Shown here: piece after piece, positions 1 to 9,277 of the stretch | Numbering within the stretch: position 1 is the first letter of the stretch | Layout of the letters: the number at the start of each line of letters is the position of its first letter | From: Pseudomonadota bacterium | GTDB lineage: Bacteria > Pseudomonadota > Alphaproteobacteria > Rhizobiales > Rhizobiaceae | DNA length: 17,584 nucleotides | Direction: 5' to 3' | NCBI GenBank assembly: GCA_023393575.1 | Contig: JAEWKX010000020.1 | Location: forward strand, 1 to 17,584 | Notes under the pieces: generated by a model | Databases searched by the model: none | The model's input: only the letters and a program-made list of their open reading frames with translations | What the model was told of the DNA's origin: nothing | Translations under genes and position numbers: made by a program

Positions 1-22
1 ATCTTGAAACAAGAGGCATACA

Positions 23-949
23 ATGACCGAAATCACAGCCGCAATGGTGAAGGAACTGCGCGAGAAGACCGGCGCAGGCATGATGGACTGCAAGAAGGCG
101 CTGGCCGAAACCAACGGTGACATGGAAGCGGCGATCGACTGGCTGCGCGCCAAGGGCATTGCCAAGGCCGACAAGAAGTCCGGCCGCACCGCCGCCGAGG
201 GTCTTATCGGCATTGCCAGCGCCGGTACCAAGGCCGTCGTCGTCGAGGTCAACTCGGAGACCGACTTCGTCGCCCGCAACGATGCCTTCCAGGATCTCGT
301 GCGCGGCATTGCCCAGGTTGCGCTGTCCACTGACGGTTCCGTCGAGGCGATCGGCGCCACAACCTATCCCGCGTCCGGCAAATCGGTCACCGACACCATC
401 AAGGACGCCATTGCGACCATCGGCGAAAACATGAGCCTGCGCCGCTCGGCCCTTCTGTCGGTCGAAGACGGCGTTGTCGCCACCTATATTCACAACGCGG
501 CTGCCGACAATCTCGGCAAGCTCGGCGTGCTCGTTGCCCTGAAGTCCACCGGCAACAAGGACGCCCTGAACGTCATCGGCCGCCAGGGCGCCATGCACGT
601 TGCAGCAACTGCTCCGCTCGCCATCCGCGCCGAGGAAGTCGACGCGGCCGTGGCCGAGCGTGAAAAGAACGTCTTCATCGAGCAGGCTCGCGAATCCGGC
701 AAGCCCGATGCCATCATCGAGAAGATGGTCGAAGGCCGCATGCGCAAGTTCTTCGAGGAAGTGGCGCTTCTTTCGCAGGCCTTCGTCATCAACCCCGACC
801 TGACGGTCGGTGCCGCCATCAAGGAAGCCGAGAAGGACGTCGGTGCTCCGATCGAGGTAACCGGCATGGTCCGCCTCCTCCTCGGCGAAGGCGTCGAGAA
901 GGAAGAGTCGGATTTCGCAGCGGAAGTGGCTGCAGCCGCCAAGGGCTGA
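23..949 (+). CDS. tsf: Elongation factor Ts
   Basis: Guanine nucleotide exchange factor that recycles EF-Tu from its GDP to its GTP form in the cytoplasm during translation. The 308-residue product starts with the N-terminal UBA-like region carrying the family signature [16 protein letters not shown] (about residues 12-27). The second signature TDFVARN follows at about 80-86; its Asp81-Phe82 pair corresponds to the residues that contact the EF-Tu Mg2+ site. Length is typical for alphaproteobacterial EF-Ts, with a dimerisation region and C-terminal module after residue 140. The ATG at 23 is preceded by AAGAGG (11-16) at a good distance. By gene order rpsB would be expected just upstream, outside the window. 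A strong hairpin at 975-1004 separates tsf from pyrH. Identification is secure. Confidence 0.98.
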   Translation: MTEITAAMVKELREKTGAGMMDCKKALAETNGDMEAAIDWLRAKGIAKADKKSGRTAAEGLIGIASAGTKAVVVEVNSETDFVARNDAFQDLVRGIAQVALSTDGSVEAIGATTYPASGKSVTDTIKDAIATIGENMSLRRSALLSVEDGVVATYIHNAAADNLGKLGVLVALKSTGNKDALNVIGRQGAMHVAATAPLAIRAEEVDAAVAEREKNVFIEQARESGKPDAIIEKMVEGRMRKFFEEVALLSQAFVINPDLTVGAAIKEAEKDVGAPIEVTGMVRLLLGEGVEKEESDFAAEVAAAAKG

Positions 950-974
950 CGCCTTCATTCGATTGATGAAAGCA

Positions 975-1004
975 AAGGGCATCGCGTGACAACGCGGTGC
1001 CCTT
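975..1004 (+). terminator. Intergenic hairpin between tsf and pyrH
   Basis: A 13-bp stem (975-987 pairing with 992-1004, one T-G wobble at 982/997) closes a GACA loop. It lies 26 nt after the tsf stop and ends 37 nt before the pyrH start. There is no run of T after it, so it is not a textbook intrinsic terminator. It may attenuate transcription from tsf into pyrH, protect the tsf mRNA 3' end, or mark a processing site. The stem is read directly; its function is inferred. Confidence 0.6.
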
Positions 1005-1041
1005 CGTGTATCCGCATCCCATTTGATCCTCAGGAGTGCCC

Positions 1042-1764
1042 ATGTCCCCGAAGCCCATCTACAAGCGCGTTCTTCTCAAGGCCTCCGGCGAAGCTCTGAT
1101 GGGCAGCCAGGGATTTGGCATAGACGTGACGGTGGCCGACCGCATCGCCTCCGACATTGCCGAAGCGAGGGCGATGGGCGTTGAAGTGGGTGTGGTCGTC
1201 GGCGGGGGCAACATCTTTCGCGGCGTCGCGGTCGCCTCCAAGGGAGGAGATCGCGTGACGGGCGATCACATGGGCATGCTCGCCACCGTCATCAACGCGC
1301 TGGCGCTCGCGACATCGCTGCGCAAGCTTGATATCGACACGGTCGTTCTCTCGGCCATCGCCATGCCGGAGATCTGCGAGAGCTTCACGCAATTGCGCAC
1401 GCTTCATCATCTGGAGCAGGGCCGCGTGGTGATTTTCGCGGGCGGCACGGGGAACCCCTTCTTCACGACCGATTCGGCCGCGGCGCTGCGCGCGGCGGAG
1501 ATCGGCGCGGAGGCGATCTTCAAGGGCACGCAGGTAGACGGTATCTATTCGGCCGATCCGAAGAAGGAGCCCGCCGCGACACGTTTCGAAAACCTCACCC
1601 ATGGGGAGGTTCTGGAAAAGGGGCTGGCCGTCATGGATGTTGCAGCCGTTGCGCTCGCACGCGAAAACGCGATCCCGATCATCGTGTTCTCGATACACGA
1701 GAAAGGCGGTTTCGCACAGATATTGACCGGCGGTGGCCGCAAGACCATCGTTTCCGACAACTGA
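1042..1764 (+). CDS. pyrH: UMP kinase
   Basis: Phosphorylates UMP to UDP with ATP in pyrimidine nucleotide synthesis; bacterial UMP kinases are cytoplasmic hexamers of the amino acid kinase fold. The 240-residue protein matches the usual length. Visible motifs are KASGEAL near residue 13, the glycine-rich GGGNIFRG at 54-61, and GTGNPFFTTDSAA at 135-147 for UMP and ATP binding. A GTG at 1036 is also in frame. The ATG at 1042 is preferred because CAGGAG (1031-1036) sits 5 nt before it and the GTG would lie inside that Shine-Dalgarno. It lies between tsf and frr, the usual order in many bacteria, with a 39-bp gap to frr. Confidence 0.97.
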   Translation: MSPKPIYKRVLLKASGEALMGSQGFGIDVTVADRIASDIAEARAMGVEVGVVVGGGNIFRGVAVASKGGDRVTGDHMGMLATVINALALATSLRKLDIDTVVLSAIAMPEICESFTQLRTLHHLEQGRVVIFAGGTGNPFFTTDSAAALRAAEIGAEAIFKGTQVDGIYSADPKKEPAATRFENLTHGEVLEKGLAVMDVAAVALARENAIPIIVFSIHEKGGFAQILTGGGRKTIVSDN

Positions 1765-1803
1765 AGAAGTCTCGCAAGGCAAGAAGAATAAGGGAGTAGA
1801 CGG

Positions 1804-2364
1804 ATGACTGGAGCCATCGATCTCAATGAAATCAAGCGCCGCATGGAAGGTGCGATCAACGCTTTCAAGGGCGACATCGCCTCGCTGCGGACCGGCCGCG
1901 CATCCGCCAATATCCTGGATCCGGTGACGGTGGAAGCCTATGGCTCGCGCGTCCCGTTGAACCAGGTCGCCAATATCACCGTGCCGGAACCTCGCATGCT
2001 CGGCGTTTCCATCTGGGACAAGTCCATGGTCGGTGCCGTCGACCGGGCCATTCGCGAATCCCATCTTGGGCTCAATCCGATCGTTGATGGCCAGAACCTG
2101 CGCATCCCGCTGCCGGAGCTGAACGAGGAACGCCGCAAGTCGCTCGTCAAAGTCGCCCATGATTATGCGGAGAAGGCCAAGGTCGCGATTCGCCATGTTC
2201 GCCGTGACGGGATGGACGCCCTGAAAAAGGCCGAAAAGGACGGTGACATCGGCCAGGATGAAAGCCGATCCCTGTCTGACAAAGTCCAGAAGATGACCGA
2301 TGACACGATTTCCGAGGTCGATCGCTTGCTTGGCGAGAAGGAAAAGGAAATCATGCAGGTCTAG
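1804..2364 (+). CDS. frr: Ribosome recycling factor
   Basis: Together with EF-G it splits the post-termination ribosome complex so subunits can be reused. The 186-residue protein has the standard RRF length. It shows RTGRAS at 29-34, the LNP segment at 90-92, LPELNEERR at 103-111 and the basic VRRDG stretch near 132-136. The charged C-terminal helix continues the three-helix-bundle domain. An AGGGAG Shine-Dalgarno lies just upstream of the ATG. It sits 39 bp after pyrH and 45 bp before uppS, probably in the same transcript. Nothing looks truncated or unusual. Confidence 0.98.
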   Translation: MTGAIDLNEIKRRMEGAINAFKGDIASLRTGRASANILDPVTVEAYGSRVPLNQVANITVPEPRMLGVSIWDKSMVGAVDRAIRESHLGLNPIVDGQNLRIPLPELNEERRKSLVKVAHDYAEKAKVAIRHVRRDGMDALKKAEKDGDIGQDESRSLSDKVQKMTDDTISEVDRLLGEKEKEIMQV

Positions 2365-2409
2365 TCCGGCCCGCATCGTAATCCTTGGCATCCGATAACC
2401 GGAACTCAC

Positions 2410-3153
2410 ATGGCAAACCTCGATCTACCGGTCATTCCACAGCACGTTGCCATCATCATGGATGGCAACGGACGGTGGGCAAAGCAACGCGGCATGCCGC
2501 GCACGATCGGCCACAACAAGGGCGTCGAGGCGGTTCGGGAGGCGGTGAAGACCGCCGGCGAAACAGGAGTGAAGTTCCTTACGCTGTTCGCGTTCTCTTC
2601 GGAGAATTGGTCGCGGCCTGAATCGGAGATCGAAGACCTGCTCGGACTGCTGCGCAGGTTCATCCGCCGGGATCTTGCCGATTTGCACCGGGAGAACATC
2701 CGAATCCGCATCATCGGCGAGCGGGAAAATCTGCGCGGCGATATCCTTCCGCTGCTTCTGGAGGCAGAGGAAACGACGCGCGGCAACACGGCGATGACCT
2801 TGGTCATCGCCTTCAATTACGGCGCCCGCGACGAGATTACCCGCGCCGCCGCCAAACTGGCGCGCGATGTCCAGGCAGGTCTTCTCAAGCCGGAGGAGAT
2901 CAGTTCCGACTCGATCGGCAGCCGCCTTGACACCGTGGGTATCCCCGATCCGGATCTGATCATCCGGACGAGCGGCGAAGAGCGCCTTTCGAACTTCCTG
3001 CTTTGGCAGGCGGCTTATTCGGAACTTGTCTTCCTGCCGTGTTACTGGCCGGATTTCGACCGGCAGCAGTTCGAAGCGGCGCTGCGGATCTATGCCGCGC
3101 GGGACCGCCGCTTCGGCGGGCTGTCCAATGCCACGACCGCGGTGGTCGGCTGA
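2410..3153 (+). CDS. uppS: Undecaprenyl diphosphate synthase (cis-prenyltransferase)
   Basis: Adds isopentenyl diphosphate units in cis to farnesyl diphosphate to make undecaprenyl diphosphate, the lipid carrier for peptidoglycan and O-antigen units. The 247-residue protein carries the family start motif [14 protein letters not shown], whose Asp18, Asn20 and Arg22 match the catalytic and diphosphate-binding region. NYGARDE lies in the middle. The C-terminal signature starts at R186 with [15 protein letters not shown]. The ATG at 2410 has GGAA (2401-2404) 5 nt upstream. The stop TGA overlaps the cdsA ATG by one base (TGATG), so cdsA translation is probably coupled to it. An overlapping downstream + reading frame from 3003 is the upstream extension of cdsA, not a separate gene. 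Confidence 0.97.
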   Translation: MANLDLPVIPQHVAIIMDGNGRWAKQRGMPRTIGHNKGVEAVREAVKTAGETGVKFLTLFAFSSENWSRPESEIEDLLGLLRRFIRRDLADLHRENIRIRIIGERENLRGDILPLLLEAEETTRGNTAMTLVIAFNYGARDEITRAAAKLARDVQAGLLKPEEISSDSIGSRLDTVGIPDPDLIIRTSGEERLSNFLLWQAAYSELVFLPCYWPDFDRQQFEAALRIYAARDRRFGGLSNATTAVVG

Positions 3154-3986
3154 TGAGCTCCGAACTCAAACGCCGGGTCGTTTCCGGGTTGGTCATGGCA
3201 GCCGTCGTTCTGGCGGCCACCTGGGCGGGTGGTCTTGCCTTTCGCATCCTGGCGGCGGCGATCGCGCTGTTGGTCTATTTCGAATGGTCGACGATCACCA
3301 AGCTCACCGAGAAGAACTTTACCGGCAACCTCATCGCTTGGGTGGGCATGATTCTTCTGGCCGCCAATATCGCGTTCGGCGATTCCGATATGAGCATGCC
3401 GCTGCTCAGCGGCCTTGCCGTCACGATGGTGCTGATCGTCGTTGTCGGTGGCGGAACCTGGTGGCTCCCTGCGGGCGTCGTCTATGCGGGCCTTAGCGGC
3501 GTTGCCCTTGCGGCCATCCGTGAGGGCGGGTTCTCCGGGCTGGCCGCGATCCTCTTCGTCTTCGCCGTCGTCTGGGCGACGGATATCCTCGCCTATTTCG
3601 TGGGCAGGGCGTTGAAAGGGCCGAAGCTCGCTCCTCGGATATCGCCCGGCAAGACCTGGTCCGGTGCGATAGGCGGCACGGTGTCCGCAATCATCGAAGG
3701 CCTGCTGCTGACCCTGGGACTTTTCGGCCACGTCTCCACCTGGGTCGTTGTCCTGTCGTTGATCCTCTCGATCGCAAGCCAGATCGGAGATCTTTTCGAA
3801 TCCTTCATCAAACGCCGTTTCGGCGTCAAGGATTCCAGCAACCTGATTCCCGGCCATGGAGGCGTCATGGATCGGGTCGACGGTCTCGTTTTCGCCTGCT
3901 TCGCGGTGTTTCTTCTCACGCTTGCCTACGGTCCCCTGACGGGCCAGGCTGGACTGACGGTCGGCAACTTCCTGTTCGGCTTATAG
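3153..3986 (+). CDS. cdsA: Phosphatidate cytidylyltransferase (CDP-diglyceride synthase)
   Basis: Inner membrane enzyme that joins phosphatidic acid and CTP to give CDP-diacylglycerol, the branch point of phospholipid synthesis. The 277-residue product is strongly hydrophobic with several membrane spans from about residue 10 on. The CDP-alcohol signature is near the C-terminus at 217-243: it begins SFIKRR and continues with KD, the GHGG segment and DRVD. The reading frame stays open 50 codons further upstream into uppS. The ATG at 3153 (TGATG with the uppS stop) is chosen because it gives the normal N-terminus ([12 protein letters not shown]) just before the first hydrophobic segment. A 37-bp gap follows before rseP. 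Confidence 0.96.
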   Translation: MSSELKRRVVSGLVMAAVVLAATWAGGLAFRILAAAIALLVYFEWSTITKLTEKNFTGNLIAWVGMILLAANIAFGDSDMSMPLLSGLAVTMVLIVVVGGGTWWLPAGVVYAGLSGVALAAIREGGFSGLAAILFVFAVVWATDILAYFVGRALKGPKLAPRISPGKTWSGAIGGTVSAIIEGLLLTLGLFGHVSTWVVVLSLILSIASQIGDLFESFIKRRFGVKDSSNLIPGHGGVMDRVDGLVFACFAVFLLTLAYGPLTGQAGLTVGNFLFGL

Positions 3987-4023
3987 AGGCTGGACCGGTG
4001 CAAACAACAAATCGATTGGACGG

Positions 4024-5157
4024 ATGGATATGATGGCGATCGTCGGGCTCCTCACAGGCTATATCATTCCCTTCGTCATCGTTCTCTCGGTACTCGTTTT
4101 CGTTCATGAGATGGGACATTATCTCGTCGGCCGCTGGTGCGGGATCAGGGTGACGGCGTTTTCCGTAGGCTTCGGTCCGGAACTGCTGGGCTTCACGGAT
4201 AGCCACGGAACCCGCTGGAAGCTGTCCGCCATTCCCCTCGGCGGCTATGTGAAGTTCTTCGGCGACGAGGATGCCGCCAGCGTGCCGGATATGGCCAATC
4301 TCGACAAGTTCACGCCCGCGGAGCGTGCCCGGACGCTTGCCGGCGCAAGGCTGTGGAAGCGGGCCGCCACGGTGGCGGCCGGTCCGGTCGCCAACTTCCT
4401 CCTCGCGATCGCCATCTTCGCAGCGCTGTTCATCACCTACGGCAAGATGGTCTCCGATCCGGTCGTGGCGGAGGTTCGTCCCGCAAGTGCTGCAGCCTCC
4501 GCCGGCATCGAGCCGGGCGACCTTCTCGTGGCGCTTGACGCAGAGCCCATACGGACCTTCGACGACGTCCGCCGATATGTTGCCGTGCGTCCCGATACGA
4601 TGATCGTCATCACCGTGGAGCGCGAAGGGCGTCAGCTTCAGCTTCCGGTTACGCCGAAGCGGACGGAGATTACCGACCAGTTCGGCAACAAGGTCGAGCT
4701 CGGCCAGATCGGTATCGTCACCAATGCCGAGAAGGGCAATTTCCGGCTCGAAACCTACTCGCCCGTGGAGGCGGTGGCGGAGGGCGTTCGCGAAACGGGC
4801 CATATCATCAGCGGCACGTTCAGCTACCTCGGCAACATCTTTACCGGACGCATGAGTGCCGACCAGATCGGAGGGCCCATCCGTATCGCGGAGACCACGG
4901 GCCAGATGGCGACGCTCGGCTTTGCGGCGGTGCTCAATTTCGCCGCTGTCATCTCTGTCTCGCTGGGCTTGATGAACCTGTTTCCCATTCCGGTCCTCGA
5001 TGGCGGACATCTTCTCATGTACGGTCTGGAAGCGGTGCGCGGCAGGCCTTTGAGCCCGCGAGTTCAGGACATCGTCTTCCGGTTCGGGCTCGCCATGATC
5101 CTGACACTGATGGTGTTTGCGACCTGGAATGATACCATCGGCCGGTGGATCGGTTGA
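4024..5157 (+). CDS. rseP: Site-2 zinc metalloprotease RseP/MmpA family
   Basis: Inner membrane intramembrane-cleaving protease. In E. coli the family cleaves the anti-sigma factor RseA; the Caulobacter homologue MmpA cleaves PodJ, so the substrate here is open. The 377-residue protein has the zinc motif HEMGH (28-32) in the first membrane span and a PDZ domain around 146-205. The second metal-ligand motif NLFPIPVLDGGH (318-329) supplies Asp326. Membrane spans sit near 13-30, 118-140, 305-325 and 350-372. Only one PDZ domain is evident, whereas E. coli RseP has two; this is common in alphaproteobacteria. Starts at 4024, 4030 and 4033 are all in frame; 4024 is used. The GGA at 4018-4020 would fit 4030 slightly better. 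bamA follows after 187 bp. Confidence 0.94.
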   Translation: MDMMAIVGLLTGYIIPFVIVLSVLVFVHEMGHYLVGRWCGIRVTAFSVGFGPELLGFTDSHGTRWKLSAIPLGGYVKFFGDEDAASVPDMANLDKFTPAERARTLAGARLWKRAATVAAGPVANFLLAIAIFAALFITYGKMVSDPVVAEVRPASAAASAGIEPGDLLVALDAEPIRTFDDVRRYVAVRPDTMIVITVEREGRQLQLPVTPKRTEITDQFGNKVELGQIGIVTNAEKGNFRLETYSPVEAVAEGVRETGHIISGTFSYLGNIFTGRMSADQIGGPIRIAETTGQMATLGFAAVLNFAAVISVSLGLMNLFPIPVLDGGHLLMYGLEAVRGRPLSPRVQDIVFRFGLAMILTLMVFATWNDTIGRWIG

Positions 5158-5194
5158 ATTTGATGAAAACTGTTTGTTTACCGTGTTTTGAACT

Positions 5195-5220
5195 GCGCGT
5201 GTCCGCGCTGCCACGCGCGG
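5195..5220 (+). other. Two mutually exclusive GC-rich hairpins in the rseP-bamA spacer
   Basis: GCGCGTG (5195-5201) can pair with CACGCGC (5212-5218), or CCGCGC (5203-5208) with GCGCGG (5215-5220). The two stems share bases and cannot form together. They lie 38 nt after rseP and about 125 nt before bamA. No T run follows, so termination is uncertain. The pairing is read directly; any switch-like or terminating role is inference. Confidence 0.35.
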
Positions 5221-5250
5221 CAAGGAAGTAAACAGAATTTAACGTGATGC

Positions 5251-5279
5251 CTTGCTTGTAGGGCAAAAGAAGGTAAAAC
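5251..5279 (+). promoter_or_regulatory. Possible bamA promoter
   Basis: CTTGCT (5251-5256) and TAAAAC (5274-5279) are separated by 17 bp, resembling the rhizobial housekeeping pattern of CTTGAC and CTATAT. This would start transcription about 60 nt before the bamA ATG. The surrounding 187-bp spacer is AT-richer than its neighbours, which fits a promoter region. The -10 match is weak, so confidence is low. Confidence 0.3.
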
Positions 5280-5344
5280 GACACACGTGTGGCCGGAGTC
5301 GGGCTTCACCCGCCGAGGGACAACGGGAAAAGGTAAGATTTGAA

Positions 5345-7702
5345 ATGAAGGCTGGTTCAAGGTTTTTGAACGCAGTGTCGGCGTTTGCGCTGTCTGCTAG
5401 TGTTGTTGGATCGGGCGCCGGCGTATCGGTACTTGCCTCGGCTTCCGTCGCGCAAGCGGCCGTCATCCGCAGTGTTCAGGTCAGAGGGGCGGAGCGCGCC
5501 GGAGAAGAGGCTGTCCGTTCAAACCTCACGATTCAGCCGGGTGTCAGCTTCACCAATGCAGACATCGACGAATCGGTGAAGCGTCTGTATTCCACCGGCT
5601 ACTTCTCGGATGTCCGTATTGCCGTTTCCGGCAGCACTCTGGTGGTCTCCGTCAGCGAGAACCAGTTGGTCAACCAGGTCGTCTTCAACGGCAACCGCAA
5701 GATCAAGGACGATAAGCTCGCTGCCGTCGTCCAGACGCAGTCGCTCGGCCCGTATAATCAGGAAGCGATCAACGCCGATATCGAGCGTCTGCGCGAAGCT
5801 TATTCCGCGATCGGCCGCAGTGATGTCGAGATCACCACCCAGACGGCTCCGGTCGGCCAGGGGCGCGTGAACGTGGCCTTCGTGATCAACGAAGGCGACC
5901 GCACGAAGATCGCGAACATCAACTTCGTGGGTAACCAGGCGTATGGCGACGGCCGTCTCCAGTCGGTCATCCTGACGAAGGAATCGGGGCCGCTGTCCTT
6001 CCTGACCCGCAAGGACGTCTACAATCAGGACAAGCTGCGCGCCGACGAGGATGCGCTGCGGCAGTTCTATTACAATCACGGTTATCCCGACTTCCGCATC
6101 ATTTCGTCTGAGGCGGTGCTCGACGAGGCGTCGAACCAGTACAACATCACCTTCACGGTCGAGGAAGGGCCGCGCTATCGCTTCGGCGACGTGGTGGTCG
6201 AATCGACGGTGGACGGTGTGGACTCGGAAGACCTCCAGGGCCTGGTCCGCACGAAGACGGGTGGTGTCTACGATGCTGGCGATGTCCAGAAGTCGATGGA
6301 GGCGATCTCCCAGCGCGTTGCATCGGCCGGCTATCCCTTTGCCCGCGTGACGCCTCGTGGCGACCGCAATTTCGAAACCCAGACCGTCGGCGTGTCCTAT
6401 CTCGTCGATCAGGGCGAGCGGGCCTATGTCGAGCGTATCGAGATCCGCGGCAACACCCGTACCCGCGACTACGTGATCCGCCGCGAGTTTGACTTCAGCG
6501 AAGGCGACGCCTTCAATCAGCAGATGATTTCGCGCGCCAAGCGACGTCTCGAAGCCCTCGGCTATTTCACGACCGTCAACATCTCCACGTCGCAGGGTTC
6601 GGCCTCGGACCGCGTCGTCGTGGTTGTCGATGTCGAAGATCAGCCGACCGGTTCATTCGGCATCGGAGCCGGCTACTCGGCCGGTGGCGACGGTCTTATC
6701 CTCGAGGCTTCGATCGAAGAGAAGAACTTCCTCGGCCGCGGCCAGTTCATCCGCGTCGCTGTCGGCGGCGGTCTGGACGATGCACGCAGCTACAACCTGT
6801 CGTTCACCGAACCCTATTTCCTCGGCTACCGTCTGGCTGCCGGCTTCGACCTCTTCAAGAACCAGACGTCGTCGGAGAGCTACTACGATTACGACGAGCA
6901 GGGCGTCACGTTGCGCGTGACTGCGCCGATCACCGAGGATCTGGCGACGACGTTCCGCTATACGTACAAGCAGATCGAGTACGATGGTGATGGTGACTGG
7001 GCCGGTGGTACGCCCAACACGTCAGGCGACAATCTTTCCTATCCTTATGAAAGCCTTGTCAGGGAAGGGGACTTCGTCCAGTCGTCCGTCTCGCAGACAC
7101 TCACATACAATACGCTTGACGATACCAAGCTGGCGCGGGAGGGCTTCTACGTCTCCGCCACGCACGAATATGCCGGCCTCGGCGGCGACTCGGAGTTCTA
7201 CAAGATCTACGGCCGCGCCCGCTATTTCCACCTGCTGTCGGAAGAAGCCGACATCATCGGTTCGGTTTCCGTCGGTGCCGGTCACGTAATGGGAACGGGC
7301 GACGATCTGAACGTCTTCGACCAGTTCATGGTCGGCGGCCGTCAGATCCGCGGCTTCGAGAACCAGGGCATCGGTCCGCGCATGCTGAACGGCGATGCGA
7401 TCGGCGGCACGACGTACTTCACGGCCTCGGCCGAGGTGACGTTCCCCATGCCGGCCTTCCCGGAAGATTTCGGTCTTCGCGGCGCTCTGTTCGCCGATGC
7501 AGGCACCCTGTACGGCAACGACGTCGATACGAATGGCGAAACGGTCCAGGGGACAAGCATGGCTTGGCGTGCGTCCGTCGGTGCGGGCATCCAGTGGGCG
7601 TCGCCCTTCGGCTCGATCCGCTTCGATTACGCCGTGCCGGTGGTCAAGGAAGACTTTGACGAGACCCAGGAATTCCGGTTCAGCATGGCAAACCAGTTCT
7701 GA
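5345..7702 (+). CDS. bamA: Outer membrane protein assembly factor BamA (Omp85)
   Basis: Central subunit of the machine that folds and inserts beta-barrel proteins into the outer membrane. The 785-residue protein starts with a signal peptide: a short basic N-terminus (MKAGSR), a hydrophobic core and a likely cleavage after ASVAQA near residue 38. Five POTRA repeats follow from about 40 to 430. A 16-strand-type barrel runs from about 435 to the end. The loop-6 motif IRGF is at 668-671, and the final residue is Phe, as in outer membrane barrel signals. The frame is open 31 codons upstream; the ATG at 5345 is chosen because the signal peptide starts there. AAGG about 10 nt upstream is a weak ribosome site. 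It sits directly before the lpx genes, the usual arrangement. Confidence 0.97.
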   Translation: MKAGSRFLNAVSAFALSASVVGSGAGVSVLASASVAQAAVIRSVQVRGAERAGEEAVRSNLTIQPGVSFTNADIDESVKRLYSTGYFSDVRIAVSGSTLVVSVSENQLVNQVVFNGNRKIKDDKLAAVVQTQSLGPYNQEAINADIERLREAYSAIGRSDVEITTQTAPVGQGRVNVAFVINEGDRTKIANINFVGNQAYGDGRLQSVILTKESGPLSFLTRKDVYNQDKLRADEDALRQFYYNHGYPDFRIISSEAVLDEASNQYNITFTVEEGPRYRFGDVVVESTVDGVDSEDLQGLVRTKTGGVYDAGDVQKSMEAISQRVASAGYPFARVTPRGDRNFETQTVGVSYLVDQGERAYVERIEIRGNTRTRDYVIRREFDFSEGDAFNQQMISRAKRRLEALGYFTTVNISTSQGSASDRVVVVVDVEDQPTGSFGIGAGYSAGGDGLILEASIEEKNFLGRGQFIRVAVGGGLDDARSYNLSFTEPYFLGYRLAAGFDLFKNQTSSESYYDYDEQGVTLRVTAPITEDLATTFRYTYKQIEYDGDGDWAGGTPNTSGDNLSYPYESLVREGDFVQSSVSQTLTYNTLDDTKLAREGFYVSATHEYAGLGGDSEFYKIYGRARYFHLLSEEADIIGSVSVGAGHVMGTGDDLNVFDQFMVGGRQIRGFENQGIGPRMLNGDAIGGTTYFTASAEVTFPMPAFPEDFGLRGALFADAGTLYGNDVDTNGETVQGTSMAWRASVGAGIQWASPFGSIRFDYAVPVVKEDFDETQEFRFSMANQF

Positions 7703-7744
7703 TCACGGCTGACAGAACTGCGGCCAGATCTGATCCGGAGTTAT

Positions 7745-7753
7745 ATGGCCTGA
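7745..7753 (+). other. Two-codon ORF overlapping the lpxD start
   Basis: ATG GCC TGA (Met-Ala-stop) at 7745-7753. The last A of its stop is the first base of the lpxD ATG (TGATG). The only good Shine-Dalgarno, GGAG at 7737-7740, is 4 nt from this ATG but 12 nt from the lpxD ATG. Ribosomes may initiate here and restart on lpxD. This may equally be chance; spacing is the only support. Confidence 0.3.
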
Positions 7754-8817
7754 TGGATTCGAACGAGTTTTTTCCGCCCCATGATGGGATCAGCCTGCGC
7801 GAGCTGGCCGCCCATCTTGGGGCAGAATTGCCTGATCAAGCTGCGGGCGAGCGGACGATCCGTTCCGTCGCCCCTTTGGGGCGTGGGCAGGTAGGGCAAA
7901 TCTGCTATCTTCGTTCGCGGCGGGACCGCGACGAGCTTGCGACATGCAAGGCCTCTGCGATCTTGTGCGATGCTTCCCTGCAATCGCTGATCCCGGAGCA
8001 CATCGCCGTCCTTCTGACGCAAGCACCCCATACGGCATTTGCACGGGCCGGAGCCCTGTTGCATCCCGTTGCAATGCGTCCATCGCCGATCGCCTCCGCC
8101 GCCGCCGGCGTGCATCCGGCCGCCTTCGTGGATCCGACCGCGAAGTTGGAACCCGATGTCGACGTTGAGCCCATGGCCGTCGTCGGCGCCCGCGCCGAGA
8201 TCGGTTCAGGTACGCGCATCGGTGCAGGCTGCGTGATCGGTGCCGACGTGAAGATCGGCCGCAACTGCTCGATCGCTCCCGGCGCAACGGTCGTCGCTTC
8301 TTTGATCGGCAACGGCGTGATCATACACAATGGCGCCCGCATCGGGCAGGATGGCTTCGGTTATGCGCCCGGTCCCGGCGGGATGCTGAAGATCGTCCAG
8401 ATCGGCCGGGTCATCATCCAGGACAATGTCGAGATCGGCGCCAATACGACGATCGACCGCGGCACCATGGACGATACGGTGATCGGCGAGGGGACGAAAA
8501 TCGACAATCAGGTTCAGGTTGCGCATAATGTTCGCATCGGCCGGCATTGCGGGATCGTCAGCGGGGTCGGGATCGCCGGATCCACGGTCATCGGCAACGG
8601 CGTGATGATTGGCGGTGCCAGCGGCGTAAACGGGCATATCACGATCGGTGACGGCGCCCAGATCGCCGCCATGAGCGGTGTGATGTCGGATCTTGCCGCC
8701 GGCGCCCGTGTCGGTGGTATTCCGGCGCGGCCGCTCAAGGATTTCTTCCGGGATGTTGCCGAGGCGATGGCGCGGTCCGACGAGAGGGCGAAGCGCAGAG
8801 GAGACAGGAATGAGTGA
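7753..8817 (+). CDS. lpxD: UDP-3-O-(3-hydroxyacyl)glucosamine N-acyltransferase
   Basis: Third lipid A enzyme: it transfers a 3-hydroxyacyl chain from acyl-ACP to the 2-amino group of UDP-3-O-acylglucosamine in the cytoplasm. The 354-residue protein has an N-terminal uridine-binding domain to about residue 105. A left-handed beta-helix of hexapeptide repeats follows to about 325, and a basic helical tail ends the protein. The catalytic histidine is His258 in [10 protein letters not shown], matching E. coli His239. DGFGYAP and IDRG segments typical of the family are present. The start is ATG 7753, with a distant GGAG 12 nt away and a two-codon ORF overlapping it. Its 3' end overlaps fabZ by 8 bp, so the pair is very likely co-translated. 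Confidence 0.97.
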   Translation: MDSNEFFPPHDGISLRELAAHLGAELPDQAAGERTIRSVAPLGRGQVGQICYLRSRRDRDELATCKASAILCDASLQSLIPEHIAVLLTQAPHTAFARAGALLHPVAMRPSPIASAAAGVHPAAFVDPTAKLEPDVDVEPMAVVGARAEIGSGTRIGAGCVIGADVKIGRNCSIAPGATVVASLIGNGVIIHNGARIGQDGFGYAPGPGGMLKIVQIGRVIIQDNVEIGANTTIDRGTMDDTVIGEGTKIDNQVQVAHNVRIGRHCGIVSGVGIAGSTVIGNGVMIGGASGVNGHITIGDGAQIAAMSGVMSDLAAGARVGGIPARPLKDFFRDVAEAMARSDERAKRRGDRNE

Positions 8818-9277
8818 AGACACCGGCGCCACGCTCGGATCGGCCGATATTCTCGAGATCATGAAGCTTCTGCCGCACCGGTATCCGTTCCTGCTGGTGG
8901 ACCGGATCATCGGCATCAATGGTGACGACTCCGCGATAGGGATCAAGAACGTGACGGCCAACGAGCCGCATTTCACCGGCCATTTTCCCGAGCAGCCGAT
9001 TATGCCTGGCGTTCTGCTCATCGAAGGCATGGCCCAGACCGCCGGCGCCATCTGTGCCCGCAAGCGGGGGCAGGGTGGCGATCTGGTCTACTTCATGACG
9101 ATCGACAACGCCCGCTTCCGCAAGCCCGTCGTGCCGGGCGACCGTGTCGAATTCCGGGTCCGGAAGCAGAAGCAGCGCGGCGACATCTGGAAATTCCATT
9201 GCGATGCCTACGTGGATGACACCCTCGTCGCTGAAGCGGATATCGGCGCCATGATCCGTCGCAAGGGTGGCGAATGA
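8810..9277 (+). CDS. fabZ: 3-hydroxyacyl-ACP dehydratase FabZ
   Basis: Dehydrates 3-hydroxyacyl-ACP to trans-2-enoyl-ACP in fatty acid elongation. It competes with LpxA and LpxD for 3-hydroxyacyl-ACP, so its place among lpx genes links fatty acid and lipid A synthesis. The 155-residue hotdog-fold protein has [13 protein letters not shown] near 20-32 and the active-site segment [20 protein letters not shown]. His58 and Glu72 show the same 14-residue spacing as E. coli His54 and Glu68. An open frame runs 39 codons further upstream, but ATG 8810 has AGGAG at 8798-8802 and gives the normal N-terminus. It overlaps lpxD by 8 bp upstream and lpxA by 4 bp (ATGA) downstream. Confidence 0.97.
   Translation: MSEDTGATLGSADILEIMKLLPHRYPFLLVDRIIGINGDDSAIGIKNVTANEPHFTGHFPEQPIMPGVLLIEGMAQTAGAICARKRGQGGDLVYFMTIDNARFRKPVVPGDRVEFRVRKQKQRGDIWKFHCDAYVDDTLVAEADIGAMIRRKGGE

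Noticed and set aside
1030..2409. 459-codon open frame on the - strand across pyrH and frr
   Set aside because: Shadow of two well identified genes; composition rich in Arg, Asp and His from reversed codons, no recognisable domain.
3916..5223. 435-codon open frame on the - strand across rseP
   Set aside because: Same shadow pattern; the translated product is charged and repetitive, without a ribosome site or motif.
8305..8606. 17-bp direct repeat (8305-8321 and 8590-8606) within lpxD
   Set aside because: Both copies encode the same hexapeptide-repeat turn (IGNGV) of the beta-helix, so protein repeat structure explains it.
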